From assembly GCA_009667805.1 (NCBI GenBank), contig CM019064.1, positions 74,956,400 through 75,020,399 on the forward strand: DNA of 64,000 bases. Reading direction: 5' to 3'. The stretch comes from Leptobrachium leishanense. Its lineage: Eukaryota > Chordata > Amphibia > Anura > Megophryidae. Of the stretch, positions 1 through 10,723 are shown in pieces. The notes under the pieces are model-generated. The model was not told the origin of the DNA. It saw nothing but the letters and a program-made list of their open reading frames with translations, and ran no database searches. The position numbers were made by a program, and so were the translations under genes. The number at the start of each line of letters is the position of its first letter. Position 1 is the stretch's first letter.

Positions 1-239
1 GTGACTTCAACCACCAGACATGTCCAGCTCACTAACATGTATAAAATATAACAAAAAAAAGGTGTCATCCGCGCTTATTCTTATAACACCATGTGAAACA
101 AAACACAATTAGAGGCTTTGGTTTACTTGAATGGCCATTGAAGTGTAAGCTCGCCTGCCATGTCACGGCACCTCTATCGAGGCAAGTTCTATCTAATGAA
201 TGCAAAAGCTGCTCTCTGAGCAACAACATATGGTCAAGT

Positions 240-505
240 GGTCATGTGGTGTCTATAGTATCTTCCGTCAGTACATCTGTCCGTTATGCACGCACGCAGA
301 GTGCGCTCAGACTGCGTTCATCTGACATTAGCCTTAGCGGTTTTACGTTCTTGCCTAAATTGCGTCTGTTGCCATCTGCGTGGTGCGTGCTTCGGTATTC
401 ACGTACTTCGTGTGTGGGTCTCTATTGATCATGATTCTATGCTACGACGGAAGTTAAACTGTGCGGCGACACGGATGTGATCACTGCGTTCGCCTGATGC
501 CGGCC
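240..505 (+). mobile_element. Harbinger-like MITE fragment (GGCTAGGGTCAGACG family)
   Basis: CpG-rich, non-coding fragment of the MITE family whose full copies lie at 38250-39106 and 40147-40573. Its closest relative is the inverted fragment at 60626-60775; both contain a TTTTACGTTCTTGCCTAA-like stretch and an AAACTGTGCGGC-like stretch. The right end (CTGATGCCGGCC) is followed by TAA at 506-508, which fits the 3-bp TAA duplication of the family. The left end is not recognisable, so the start is approximate. The reading frames here are incidental. Confidence 0.55.
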
Positions 506-508
506 TAA

Positions 509-1407
509 AGGCCAAATCCCTTTGTAATGTGGCACATCTGACAATTGATCAAAAAGGGAGTGAATTTGCACGGCTGTACCGTGCAGTAATGGATCCATCT
601 TCTTACGAATATATCTTTTAGCTCTGTAACGTCAAGCTCTTAACTTTATGGTAAAGAGTTAATGTTACCTAATTATATAAAGCAATGCAATCATTTCTGT
701 CCAATATCAAGAATTGCATCAACGATCAAGTTTCATTTAATCAGCTGTCTGCCAGTGGCAGCAATACAAATCATTGTTAAATAGCAAATCCCCAGATGGT
801 GTCTGGTTTTGTCATTTTGAATCATTAAACATGGTTGTAGCTGATTAACACGCAGTATCAATCGAATCTGTATAGTAGGCCTCCCAAAGTTATATATGAA
901 TTGTCTTCATTGGAACACACCACTCAAATTGCAAACAAATATGGATTATTAATAACTGCTGCTCATTTCTTTTCTTTTTTTATGTTTGGCTGAAGCCTGC
1001 GTTGATCAGGTCACGTCTCATCCAATCATTCTGCAAAGTATTTTATTTTTGTGTAGCCATTAACAGAGGATATCTGGAGTTGCTGTGGTTACCTGAAGTG
1101 GTAACTTTGTGTTTTGTCAGGTTCCTTGACAACGTAGTAGCAAAGCTTCCTGTGGGAGACATTTTTATCATATACAGGTGTGACAGTGTGGTGTGAAAAT
1201 TATATGAAAGAGGTTCTTTTTTATATAAAAGAGAAAAAAATTATCTTTTTTTTTGCTGCTCATATTTGCTTTTCTTGTTTCTCTTCTGAAAGTCTAAAAC
1301 ATCTCACTGAGTTTAGGTGTTGTAATAGAGGACAAGAAAGAGATGGATGGAGTATATATCCCCCTGAAATCATGCACAAACACGTTATGTATTTTTTTAA
1401 TGTCACA
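509..1407. other. No recognised feature
   Basis: AT-rich sequence with short poly-T stretches (about 968-982 and 1240-1256). No open frame with a recognisable motif, no inverted repeat and no tandem array was seen on either strand. Confidence 0.5.
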
Positions 1408-1865
1408 CTCTAGGCCAGGGATGTCAAACTCCGCCCCCAGACGTTTCTGAACTACAACTCCCATGATTCCATGCCCATCTATTACATTGGAACAATTCTG
1501 GGTAGGAATTGTAGGCCTCAACATCTAGGGGGCTGAAAGCAGGGCTCGAGTCCTGTGGGAACGGCTTTCCCGCACTTCTCCCGCAGTGGGAACGCATGTT
1601 CCCGCTGTGGGCCAACTTATCGCTGGGGTTGCTAGCGAATTGCATTAACCGCATTCCGCTAGCAGTCCCCTCGACAGGCCACGTTCCCGAGCGCCTGCGT
1701 GCCTGCCTGCTCCCGTGCGCAGCCGCCATCCTCAGCCCTGTGTAGGCTGTGACGCAGCCTACAGCCAAGATCTCGCAAGATCACGTCACAGCCTTCAGAA
1801 GCCGGCGGCCACGTGCAGGAGCAGGCTGGAAACGGAGGAAGACACCTGATCCGAAGGTCTGAGCT

Positions 1866-2040
1866 ACTGGGTAAGTATAATTCTGGTGGTCCGGTGCCTG
1901 CATATATAATTCTTGGGGGTCCAGTGCCTGGGTATATAATTCTGGGGGTCCAGTGGCTGTGTATATAATTCTTGGGGGTCCAGTGACTGGGTATATATAA
2001 TTCTGGGGGGTCTGTGCCTGGTTATACATGATTCTCGGGG
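1866..2040. repeat. About 29-bp minisatellite
   Basis: About six imperfect units built on GGGTCCAGTGCCTGGGTATA followed by TAATTCTT. It lies inside the 1540-2653 element. Two diverged partial units (GGGGTCTGATG...GGGTATACATG) recur at 2292-2365, after the third nested element. The array produces repeat-derived open frames on the minus strand that should not be read as proteins. Confidence 0.8.
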
Positions 2041-2065
2041 TATATATATATATATATACATACAC

Positions 2066-2543
2066 CAGGCTCAAAATTTCCACTCGCCTACTCACATTTG
2101 GCGAGTGCAAATTAAGTGAGGGCGAGTGGAAATGCACACACAGGCAGCAAAATAGATTATTTCGTGCTGCGTATTCCGGTGGTGGCTCCATGCATCCCCC
2201 CTTCCCCAGGCTGCAAGGTGGCAGGGATCAGCTGCTTAACCTCACCAAGCTCATCTCTGTCACTGGCAGGGGGGTGGAGAGGAGCTTCCCTGCCTCCTCG
2301 CTCTGCTCACACTGGGGTCTGATGAATGGGTATACATGTATCTGGGGTCTGATGTCTGGGTGTTAATGTTATATTTGTAACTTTATTCTAAATAAAACCT
2401 TTAACAGTGTAATTTCATAAGCTAATTTAAGGGGTGTGTTTAGGAGCAGAGTTAAAGGCTGGGTAGGGGTTAGGTGGAGCAACTGGTGGCGAGTAGCACT
2501 TATGGCCTGGTTAGTAGCTTGGGACTTGAAATTTTGAGCCCTG
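2066..2543. mobile_element. hAT-type MITE, innermost level (CAGGCTCAAAATTTC ends)
   Basis: Starts CAGGCTCAAAATTTCCACTC and ends GAAATTTTGAGCCCTG, an inverted pair. The same family is seen as a compact 168-bp copy with a perfect 8-bp duplication at 26968-27135. Both share GGCGAGTGcAAATTA and AGTAGCTTGGGACTTGAAA. The present copy is longer, with extra sequence in the middle. Its flanks are TA microsatellite, so the duplication can no longer be read. Confidence 0.7.
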
Positions 2544-2571
2544 TAATATATATATATATATATATATATAT
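2544..2571. repeat. (AT)n microsatellite
   Basis: Uninterrupted TA dinucleotides directly right of the 2066-2543 MITE. A shorter run is on its left (2039-2057). The MITE probably inserted in a TA repeat. Confidence 0.9.
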
Positions 2572-2682
2572 TTCTTTTTTTCTTCTTCAGGTAATGGGGG
2601 TTGTGGAATTCTTGGGTGAGTTCCCTCACTTTTTTCCCAGGACTTGACCCCTGGCTGAAAGTTTGACAACCCTGCTCTAGAC

Positions 2683-3190
2683 CGAAACGTTGCTTCACTA
2701 AAATCATTTCCTGTTATTCTGGACCACGATGTGACCAGCTTTTCCTTCACCTTACAAAATGTAAATGTACAGAATGCCACATAAAGAGCATAAAGAGAGA
2801 GAGAGAGTTAAAGAAGAAATCGATGAAAAGGTAACGTCTCCAAATAAGAGCAGTTGTACTAGGAAAATGAGAACGTGCGCAAGAGCCAATTATGCTGTAA
2901 GATAGGAAACAAAGTGTGCTCGCCTCAAAATGATTTTGTGTGAAACAAACAGCTGATTATATTTTGTTTTATAAACCAAAGATTATTTTACAAGATGAAA
3001 AATGGAGACTGATTAACAATAACAGTTTCTTTAACGTCAAACACGACAAGTCAGTTGATTTCTGACACTAAGAACATTGATGGTACAGAAAGAAAGCCTA
3101 AGGCCGTAGAATTAGTCCAGCAAATGTGTGATGTATTTAATATGTTCTAGTTCCTGGGCAAAAGGACCAAGCGGCAGTAAACTAGGTCAG
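2683..3190. other. No recognised feature
   Basis: AT-rich sequence containing a short GA run (2797-2806). No convincing frame, inverted repeat or tandem array. Confidence 0.5.
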
Positions 3191-4270
3191 TATTCTTCAC
3201 ACATCCTGACACTACTCCCGCACCAGTGCAATAGGTGACATACTGAAGTGGCAGATGTCAGGGTGGGACCTAAAATTAACGAATATAAATCCCAAGCGCT
3301 GGGGCTGAATAATGAATAAAACCAGAAACAAGGTAATAGCAAGTCTGAAGGTAAAACTGGAGGTGGCAGGATAATAGGAGTGCCAGGAATAGAGGGTCTC
3401 AGGATCACCAGTACACTGGCTGAAGCAAGGGAAAGCTGTGACTGGGGCTGATGGGATAGTTGTTGCAGGATAGTATACAGCAGGCTCACAGCTCAGCAGG
3501 TCTCTGGATCACTGGTACACCGGCCGGAGTACAGCAAGGCAAGGATGCGAATGATGGGCTCTGTAGCAGGGATGAGCCGAACATCCCTGTGTTCGGTTCG
3601 TATTCGAACAGACGAACGGCTGAAATGTTCGAATACGAACTCGAACACAATGTTAATCAATGGGGACCGAACACGCAAAATGTGTTCACAGTTCTCCTAA
3701 ATGTACCGGCGGTCAGGTGCAGGACTTTGCCCAATCAGAGCTCAGTATGAAGTTGAGGTGTGGGGCAGAGCTTTAACCAAGCTCTGATTGGTTAAAGTCG
3801 GTGCAAGACTTTAACCAATCAGAGCTTGGTTAAAGCTCATCTTCATCCAGGTCAGGCGCAGAACTTTGCCCAATCAGATCATTCAGCATGAAGACGTGGG
3901 GCAGAGGAGCCGCGGCCAGACGGACCGGAGGAGCTGACGGACCGGGGAACAGGAGGCCGGGACAGCTGCAGGACAGGTGAGTTACGGGGGGCACAGCCAC
4001 AGGTCTCCTAAATGTACTGGCACCCGCCGGTACATTTAGAAGACCTGTGGACGCATTTTTTATTATGGAATGTCCGCGATCTAACAAACCGCGAACATCC
4101 CATAATGTTCGGCATTTGCCGAACACCCGACGGCCGTTGTTCGATTCAAACTCACATTCGAATCAAACCGAACGCCCATCCCTACTCTGTAGTACAGGAG
4201 TATAGCAGCACTCACAGCTTACAGGTCTCTGGATCACTGGTACACTGGCTGGAGGAGGACAAGCAGGAGA
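3190..4270. repeat. Diverged repeated segment, possibly LTR-derived
   Basis: The phrase GGTCTCTGGATCACTGGTAC recurs, with changes, near 3398, 3499 and 4224, each followed by an ACTGGC(T/C)GGA-like stretch. The last two are separated by the MITE at 3567-4184. The spacing and wording resemble degenerate repeats in amphibian LTR sequences, but I see no defined ends or protein motif, so the class is open. Confidence 0.35.
3567..4184. mobile_element. Non-autonomous hAT MITE, TAGGGATGAG family
   Basis: Ends are CAGGGATGAGCCGAACATCC and, inverted, TAGGGATGGGCGTTCGGTTT. It is flanked by a perfect 8-bp duplication CTCTGTAG (3559-3566 and 4185-4192). The arms are packed with GTTCG/CGAAC motifs, as in the three large relatives at 4922, 16345 and 25012. 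Such motif clusters are plausible transposase binding sites, which is inference. The interior codes for nothing recognisable. It contains a repeated CCAATCAGAGC motif (3731-3841), echoing the CCAAT boxes of the large copies. Confidence 0.85.
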
Positions 4271-4913
4271 AGTAGGACAAGGATCCAGTGGCGTAGCATG
4301 GGGGGGCCTCGGGGGCGTTCGCCCCGGGCGCAATTTTCTTAGGGGTGCGAAATTTCAAAAGAAATTCGAAACACTAATATTTTCCAGCAGGGATCAGCAA
4401 GGTGTCACTGGTGTCCATGAGAGGCCCTTGAACGGGCAGCTGCCAGTTTTGTGGCACCGGTGGTGACTTAGCACTCAGCGACTGGAAGGGAGGACCAGGA
4501 CAAAAAATTCTGGTCTTGTCCTGACTCCTCCTTAATGCTGACATGAGTCACATGAAGAAGCGCAGCATTATTCAACGGAACACCCTGTACCACGCTTGTC
4601 ATCCCCCCTTAAAGCCCTGTGCCAGCCCCTTGCCACTGAACAGGAAGGAGGGAAGGAGGCGCCTGCCCTGAAGCACATTTAAATACATATAAATATAATA
4701 TGTGTGGGTTCCATAAACAAGTAAGAGGAAAATTAGACCTAAACACAAACAGCCCAGAAACGTACAAAAACAGCAGTGGGTACTTTTCAACAGAGAATGG
4801 TAATATCACCTGGTCACTAAGGGGTTAATTAAAATGATTTTATAGAAAAATAACTTGGAAAATCACATGGTGGTGAAGGGGTTAAGTAGCAGGGCCAGCT
4901 CCACAAGTGGCAG
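4271..4913. other. Unclassified; a possible MITE end at 4286
   Basis: CCAGTGGCGTAGCATGGGGG at about 4285 resembles the CAGTGGCGTA terminus of vertebrate hAT MITEs. I could not find a matching right end. The rest shows no frame or repeat that I recognise. Confidence 0.3.
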
Positions 4914-5150
4914 GTGAGTAGTAGGGATGAGCTGTTTGGGTTCGGACGGTTCGGGGTTCGACCCGAACTTAGCCTGTTCGAGCAGATCGCGAACCCTGCA
5001 CATTTCCGCTTGTTCGCCGCATGTTCGACCACAATGGACCACAATGCATTTTCCCACTGGCTGAAGCTCGTAATTGGCTACAGCCTTGCACCTGACCACA
5101 GGTCTGGTGCAAGACTGGTTGAACACTATGCCAATCACCGCTCAGAGTCC

Positions 5151-5213
5151 TGATTGGGCAAATTTTGCCCAATCATGGGCTCACAGAGCTAAGTCCCGCA
5201 GCACACTATATAA
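5151..5213 (+). promoter_or_regulatory. CCAAT-palindrome and TATA promoter of hAT copy 1
   Basis: TGATTGGGCAAATTTTGCCCAATCA-type palindrome (5151-5174) places two CCAAT boxes face to face. About 30 bp downstream is CTATATAAGG (5206-5215). The same pair, in the same order and spacing relative to transcription, is found in copies 2 and 3. Conservation across three decayed copies supports a real element promoter. Confidence 0.7.
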
Positions 5214-5284
5214 GGTTTCAACGCAGCGCTTCTGCACGCATTTCAGAGGAGATTTCAAAGAAGATAATTGTGTGTGTTGTTACT

Positions 5285-5530
5285 GCCGGTCTGCCACGCT
5301 ACTGGGGGGGGGGTCTGGGGGGTCTCATTTTGACCAAATATCAGGGAATTTAGGTGATGTGTGTCTTGTCACTGTGCCAGCAAGTTTTTTTGGGGTTTAC
5401 AACTTTATTTAAAACATTTGTGTATCGAGGTGATTTTCTGGGTCTTGTCACACTGTGCCAGCAAGTCTTTTTGGGTCTCATTTATACCAAATATCAGGGA
5501 ATTTAGGTGTGTCTTGTCACTGTGCCAACC
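5285..5530. repeat. Short subterminal tandem repeats in hAT copy 1
   Basis: Two to three diverged units containing CCAAATATCAGGGAATTTAGG and GTCTTGTCACTGTGCCAGCAA. They correspond to the much longer arrays of copy 2 (20225-21345) and copy 3 (27890-29720). Confidence 0.7.
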
Positions 5531-6927
5531 TAGAGGAAGGGGGTGCCAGTGATGACACACAAATAACTGGCACTCATGTTGCCCCAGCAGCTGCAGCATA
5601 CTGCCAAGTTGGCTCCAGTGACGAGGAGATAGGGGGTGAAGATGACATTGATGATGATGAGGTCACTGACTCCACCTGGGTGCCAGATCGAACTGAGGAA
5701 TCAAGTGAGGAGGAGGGGGAGGAGGAGGAGGCATAGCAAACACGAGGCACAACATCCTTGGTGACCAACTGTAGCACTAGCCAGTCCAAGGCATCACATG
5801 TCAGAGCTGCTCCGGTGCAGAGCACTGTTGTCTCAAAGAACACATGCAGGAACTCTGCTGTCTGGGAGTTCTTTAAGAAATGTGCAGCAGACCCCACCAT
5901 TGCTATTTGTAATCTATGTCAGAGGAGGCTGAAGCGTGGGATAAACACCGGACGCTTGGGTACCACGTGCTTGAGGCGACATATGAACAAGTGCCACACA
6001 TCCCGTTGGGGCAAAACTTTGCATAGGTCCTCCTCCTCCTCATCTGTCTCTACCCACACTGTATGTCCTGCCATGCAATTGCCTACAACCTCCACCGACA
6101 GGGATGATGCTACAGTAATGGATGTACCAGCAGGTCCTTCCTCACAATGTGACATCATCCCAGTAGCTGAAGATTTACGCAGTCAGATTACGTTGCCGCA
6201 GCTGCTGCAGCGAAAGAAAAAATATAGTCCCAACCATCCCCAAGCACAGCGTCTAAATGCCAGTTTGGCAAAATTACTCGCATTGCAGCTGCTGCCTTTC
6301 CAGCTGGTGGACTCTGCTCCCTTCCGTGAATTTGCTGAATGCGCTGTACCACAGTGGCAGGTTCCAAAACGCCATTACTTTTCACGCAAGGCCATTCCAG
6401 CACTATACCACCATGTGGAAGACAATGTTATCCAGTCATTGGGAAAGGCAGTCAGCAGCAAGGTGCATGTCACTTTAGACACGTGGTCCAGCAAGCATGG
6501 ACAGGGTCGTTACATTTCCTTCACGGCACACTGGGTAACTCTGATTGCAGCTGGGAGGGATCCAAGACGGGGCTCTGTGCTGGAGCTTGTTCATCCACCA
6601 CACCTCCAGAAAGCTGCTTGTATGAGGTCTGTCTGCTCCACCACCACCTCTTCCTCTTCCTCTTCCTCCTCCTCCTCCTCCTTCTCTGTCTCTGGCGAAG
6701 TGGCAGTTAAACCCACGCCTGACAGGGTCTACGCAATGGCTCAAGCAAAAAGATGCCATACTGTGCTTGAGCTGGTTTGTTTAGGGGACAGGAGCCACAC
6801 CGGGTCAGAAATTTTGTCAGCTCTGCAGGGGCAGTTCCACCGACTCTGTAGACCGGCTGACATTTATAAAAATCAATCAGTCCTGGATCAGCAGCTATCA
6901 ATCCCTGATGCTGAAGTAATGGAATAG
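5527..6927 (+). pseudogene. hAT transposase, ZBED type, internally deleted (copy 1)
   Basis: Element-encoded DNA transposase relic. Numbering codons from 5758: an acidic stretch lies upstream (5630-5735). A BED zinc finger follows, with VWEFF at 35-39, C51 and C54 in CNLC, and H75 with C79/H80 in HMNKCH. Next comes the start of the RNase-H-like fold with D241 in TLDTWSS, the first catalytic acid. Residues 295-312 are a serine run from a TCC repeat. At about codon 360 an internal deletion joins the frame to the extreme 3' end out of frame. The second catalytic acid and the C-terminal dimerisation region are therefore absent. A TAG at 5734-5736 breaks the frame once more upstream. Homology begins at NLEEGG (5527) because the first exon-like part, present in copy 2, is deleted. 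Confidence 0.9.
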
Positions 6928-6954
6928 ATAGGGGATGTCCTCTTCTGCATTCAC

Positions 6955-8815
6955 AAAACCTCCAGCACTGAATTCTTCCACAATACCACAAAAGGGTTAC
7001 GGTGTGAAGGCACTTGCTGCCATGAAAGGCACAATATCTGGCTGCACTGACACCCATTAAAAAAAAACAACTTTTCAATATAGGACCACATGGTCCACCC
7101 CTGCACACTTCCACAATACCACAGAGGGGTTACTGTATGATGATACTTGCTGGCCTGGCGCCAAAGGCACAATATCTGGGTGCACTGACACCCATTACCA
7201 GATCAAAAACTTTTCAATAAAGGACCACATGGTCCACCCCTGCACTCTTCCACAATACCACAGAGGGGTTACTGTATGATGATACTTGATGGCCTGGCAT
7301 TAAAGGCACAATATCTGGGTGCACTGACGCCCATTAACCCTTTCGCTGCTGAGGCTTTTCACACCTCTGTGCTGAGGTCATTTTTACCGGTTTTGCTCAT
7401 CATGTTTAAACGTGTTTTGAAGGCTTATTTTAGTATATGACCCAGACATATTATATATCGTTCTTTCCGTCAGACTCGGTAGATTCATAATATGTCATTA
7501 TTATATGTATACGTCATGACCTGTCTGTATATTATAACAAAAAATGCAATACATTATGTATTTTCAATAATTTACAATGTGTAAAGTGTTTTTTTTTAAC
7601 ATTTTAACATGCGAGCAATTGCGGTTATATTTTGTATGGGGTGCGCTTGTTAAAAAATCTAGAGATGGGGTCTCGTTACATTTTGTTTTGGGGAAAATTA
7701 CACGATTTTTAACAAACGCACCGCATACAAAAATCGTTAGTGCAGCATCATTGTTCACATTATAATTGAAATGGGAACAATATTGCTGCATTAACGAACC
7801 AAAAAGAAGAAAAAAAAATGTTTATTTTTTTTTTTATAATTTTTTTTTTAAATATATTTTTATTTTTAATTTTTATTTTTTTTAAAAAACTTTTTTCACT
7901 GTAGTGTTGGTATCGTTGGAACGGCCATGCTCTGGCCGATCCAACCATACCAAACTTTAACCCCTAGCTGCCACGGATCGGGAGATAGGGAGTTCATTGG
8001 AACTCCCTATCTCCACCGTTGTTGGCAGTTAGGGGTTAACTCTAGGACTGGCGTCATCGTGCTATCCACGATGACGCCAGTCTTCAGGGGGAGTTCCCGG
8101 AGGCTTGGCCGACATCCAAGATGTCGGCCAGCTCCGGGAAAGGATCACGAACCGGTGCTTTTCAGCGCCGATTCGTGATCCGGCTCCCCAGGGGTTAATG
8201 CCAGGTACCATTTGGAAGGGCAGGCTGTGCCCCTCCAAATGGTGCCTGGGTTAACCCCCGCAACGCCGCCGATCGGGAGGGAGAGAGGTCCGAAGGACCT
8301 CCCTTTCAGGCGCCTCCTCCGCACATGCGGGGGGGGGCGCCTGAATTAGGTGTCATCGCGCCGCCGTGATGACACCTAATTTCATCGGCGGCGGTTCCGG
8401 ATGCTGGGCTGACATCGAGGATGTCAGCCCGCACCGGGGGGCCAGCGATCGGCCGGAACCCGGCCGAACGCTGACCCCAAAGGGAGGACGCACTCAGCGC
8501 GTCCTCCGCACAGCAGGAGCCATGTGGAGGACGCGCTGAGCGCGTCCTCCGCATGGAAGTGGTTAACAGATAAAAAAAAAACACTTTTCAATATAGGACC
8601 GCATGGTCCACCCCTGCACTCTTCCACAATACCACAGAGGGGTTACTGTATGATAGTACTTGCATGCCTGGCACTAAAGGCACAATATCTGGGTGCACTG
8701 CCATTGACGCCTTTATCAAATTCATATCCTCAGAGGGGTTACGGTGTGATGGCACTGTTGCCGACGCTAAAAGCCCAATTTTAAAGCACCTATTGTTACT
8801 TTCATCCAGAGCCTG
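6955..8815. repeat. About 127-bp tandem repeats in the 3' part of hAT copy 1
   Basis: Units containing CTTCCACAATACCACAGAGG, GGCACAATATCTGGGTGCAC and GGACCACATGGTCCACCCCT occur around 6955-7333 and again at 8566-8815. The array is split by the piggyBac-like insertion at 7338-8562. The same repeat, inverted, is at 16900-17240 in copy 2. Confidence 0.75.
7338..8562. mobile_element. piggyBac-like non-autonomous element, copy 1
   Basis: Begins CCCTTTCGCTGCTGAGGC and is flanked by TTAA on both sides (7334-7337 and 8563-8566), the piggyBac target. Two further copies of similar length lie at 32815-34033 and 50812-52037. The left half is AT-rich with poly-T. The right half is a run of consecutive hairpins, for example GGCCGACATC/GATGTCGGCC, and contains an internal pair CCCCTA...TAGGGG bounded by TTAA. 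No transposase frame is visible. Confidence 0.75.
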
Positions 8816-9572
8816 CATAAGTTTCACAATAATTTAGCCCAAAAAAACACTAAACTTTTTCTGCGCGTCCTAAAATGTCTTTTCATACAGGCTGCCGCCC
8901 CAAGCAGTTGTTTATGGATAGATTAAAGGAAAAGCATTTACCGTCATATGAAACGTCATTTATTTGTTTTTAAGTGTTTCTATACATCCTAGAAATCCGC
9001 CACTTCACGGGCAGGTTATGGGGACCTCCTAGGCACGATATTTGAAGGAATTTTTCGTTTTTATTTTTAACCCTTATTTCATGGAAAACTCACTGTCCCT
9101 TTAAAAACGTTTTTTTTTAAAACTTTTTGTCCTTGTTTCCTGTCCCCCAGGGCACTACCCGGACCCCCATACACCTTTTATGGCAAATATGTAGCATATA
9201 TGCCCTCTTGGAGGGCACTCTAAAAACCGAATTTTCAGCCCCATTGACTTGCATGGGGGTTCGGGTTCCGGTTCGGTCCCGAACAAATGGGAAGTTCGGG
9301 TTCGGGCTCGAACCGAACTCGGGGAGTGTTCGGCTCATCCCTAGTGAGTAGCAGCTAGTAGAGTAGAAACCCCCGGAATGGAATGCTATCCACGGAGAGG
9401 TAGAAGAACCGACCCGTATTAGGGCAAATGCTGGAACAACTAGCTCTGGCTCCAAGGCCAGAAGCATGGCAGCAGAACTACATATATAGATCAATTTCTT
9501 CCTGCAACAATAAAATAAACAATATCTATATTTTAAAGACATACCTTATGTCATTCAAGTGTTCATATAGAA

Positions 9573-9753
9573 CAGTGTTCCCCAAACCTGTCCTCAGGAC
9601 CCTCCGCCTCACCAGGTTTGCCATATATCTGAAGCACAGCACAGGTGATGTGATTTGCTGCTCAGTGATTGCAGGATTCTGTCTGTATTTCCCCAAGGTG
9701 ATCTGCAAAATCTGGCCTGGTTGAGGGTCCCGAGGACCTTTTGGGAAACACTG
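9573..9753. mobile_element. hAT-type MITE, 181 bp
   Basis: CAGTGTTCCCCAAACC...TTTTGGGAAACACTG ends, flanked by ATATAGAA (9565-9572) and CTATAGAA (9754-9761), 7 of 8 bases matching. The internal words CTGAAGCACAGCACAGGTGA and TGATTGCAGGATTC recur in the MITE at 40070-40682, so these are two copies of one family. Confidence 0.8.
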
Positions 9754-9761
9754 CTATAGAA

Positions 9762-10233
9762 CATGGTTTTGCAGCCCTAGATGAAAGTTTAGGGGGCAGC
9801 ATTTTAGTAGTTTGATCCATTTTCTTATTCTCTATGTATGAGGATTTAATCTTATTCAGTCAGCAGCCCTCGGATTGCGCAGACTCAGCTTCCTGTGCCT
9901 TATTTGTCCTTGGTTGTAGTAGGCAAGGGAGTTTCTGCTGCTGTGCAGAGGAAAAAGGATCAGATCACATGGTATAAATAAAACCAGCTTTGTCACTTTA
10001 TTCTAAAAAAAAAAAAAGGTAAACACAGTATTATTTGGCAAGCCTTTCCACATCTTGAAACTAGGCAATCACCTAAAGAATTGGAGTAGGGGGGGCACCA
10101 GTGACTCAACATGGCAGATGTTGAAATGAGCACATACCTACGTATGTATTCATCCAGGGCATAAACTGTATTCCTGAAAATGGCAAACCACAAGGAACCA
10201 AACAGTTACCCACCCTTTCCATTGCCTAGAGCA
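9762..10233. other. No recognised feature
   Basis: Ordinary AT-rich DNA with a poly-A tract at 10006-10017. No frame or repeat worth naming. Confidence 0.5.
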
Positions 10234-10366
10234 GTGGTTCCCAACTGTGGTCCCCCAGCAAGTACCCCCAACAGGCCAGGTTTGCCAGATTAAGAAGGGG
10301 GGGTCCTAGTGTCGCAGTGAATGGTTTAAATCAATGGCTCTTATGCTCAGGTATTGCTCCTAGACA
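10234..10366. mobile_element. Truncated hAT MITE end
   Basis: GCAGTGGTTCCCAACTGTGG followed by AAGTACCCCCAACAGGCCAG matches the left arm of the 40070-40682 family. No right end was found before the Tc1 element at 10369. Confidence 0.5.
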
Positions 10367-10541
10367 TACAGATGAAACTCGAAAAATTAGAATATCGTGC
10401 AAAAGTTCATTTATTTCAGTAATGCAACTTAAAAGGTGAAACTAATACAGTCAGGTCCAGAAATATTGGGACATCGACACAATTCTAACATCTTTGGCTC
10501 TATACACCACCACAATGGAGTTGGAATGAAACAAACACCAT

Positions 10542-10723
10542 CAGGGTTATTCAGAGAGCGGTGAAAAGCAGGAGAATGACTGGAGAATGGAAAATTCTAG
10601 GTCAAAATAGCCAAACCAGAAAAATTCTCCCTTTCATCTCACTTTCCAAATCGGCTATTTTGACCTAGAATTTTCCATTCTCCAGTAATTCTCCTGATTT
10701 CCACCGCTCTCTGAATAACCCTG
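10542..10723. mobile_element. Foldback MITE M1, 182 bp
   Basis: An almost perfect palindrome: CAGGGTTATTCAGAGAGCGG...CTCTCTGAATAACCCTG, with GAAAATTCTAGGTCAAAATA mirrored near the centre. It shares the core with M2 (53636-53816) and the terminal words with the larger foldback family at 35065, 41161, 45242, 53817, 58531 and 62353. Comparison with the opposite arm of element B shows the insertion point after ACAAACAC. The target duplication is short and unclear here. Confidence 0.8.

Larger units (their letters stand above)
1540..2653. mobile_element. hAT-type element nested in the 1416-2674 MITE
   Basis: The ends are CAGGGCTCGAGTCCTGTGGG and, inverted, CAGGGGTCAAGTCCTGGG. A perfect 8-bp duplication GCTGAAAG flanks it (1532-1539 and 2654-2661). 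This splits the right arm of the outer MITE. The left third is GC-rich (1550-1850) and is followed by a minisatellite and by a third element at 2066-2543. No transposase motif is visible, so the copy is non-autonomous. Confidence 0.85.
1416..2674. mobile_element. hAT-type MITE, outermost of a three-level nest
   Basis: The element begins CAGGGATGTCAAACTC and ends GTTTGACAACCCTG. Those are inverted ends of the hAT type (CAGGG...CCCTG). It is flanked by CTCTAGGC (1408-1415) and CTCTAGAC (2675-2682), an 8-bp duplication with 7 of 8 bases matching. It has no coding capacity of its own. The original element was about 145 bp; nearly all of the present length is the second element inserted at 1540-2653. 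Related copies lie at 15722-15843 and 42692-42823. Confidence 0.8.
4922..9343 (+). mobile_element. hAT element copy 1 (ZBED-type), deletion derivative
   Basis: Ends TAGGGATGAGC...GCTCATCCCTA, flanked by a perfect 8-bp duplication GTGAGTAG (4914-4921 and 9344-9351). The order is: GTTCG-rich arm, CCAAT/TATA promoter (5151-5213), remnant of the subterminal tandem array (5285-5530), damaged transposase gene (5527-6927), ~127-bp repeats in the 3' part, an inserted piggyBac-like element (7338-8562), then the right GTTCG-rich arm (9225-9343). Two internal deletions removed the N-terminal exon region and the catalytic core. The copy cannot encode an active enzyme. Confidence 0.9.

Noticed and set aside
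5758..5760. Start codon of a separate ZBED protein gene
   Set aside because: The codon is TTG, and the same frame continues upstream past a single TAG at 5734. The reading frame is part of the damaged hAT transposase, not an independent host ZBED gene.
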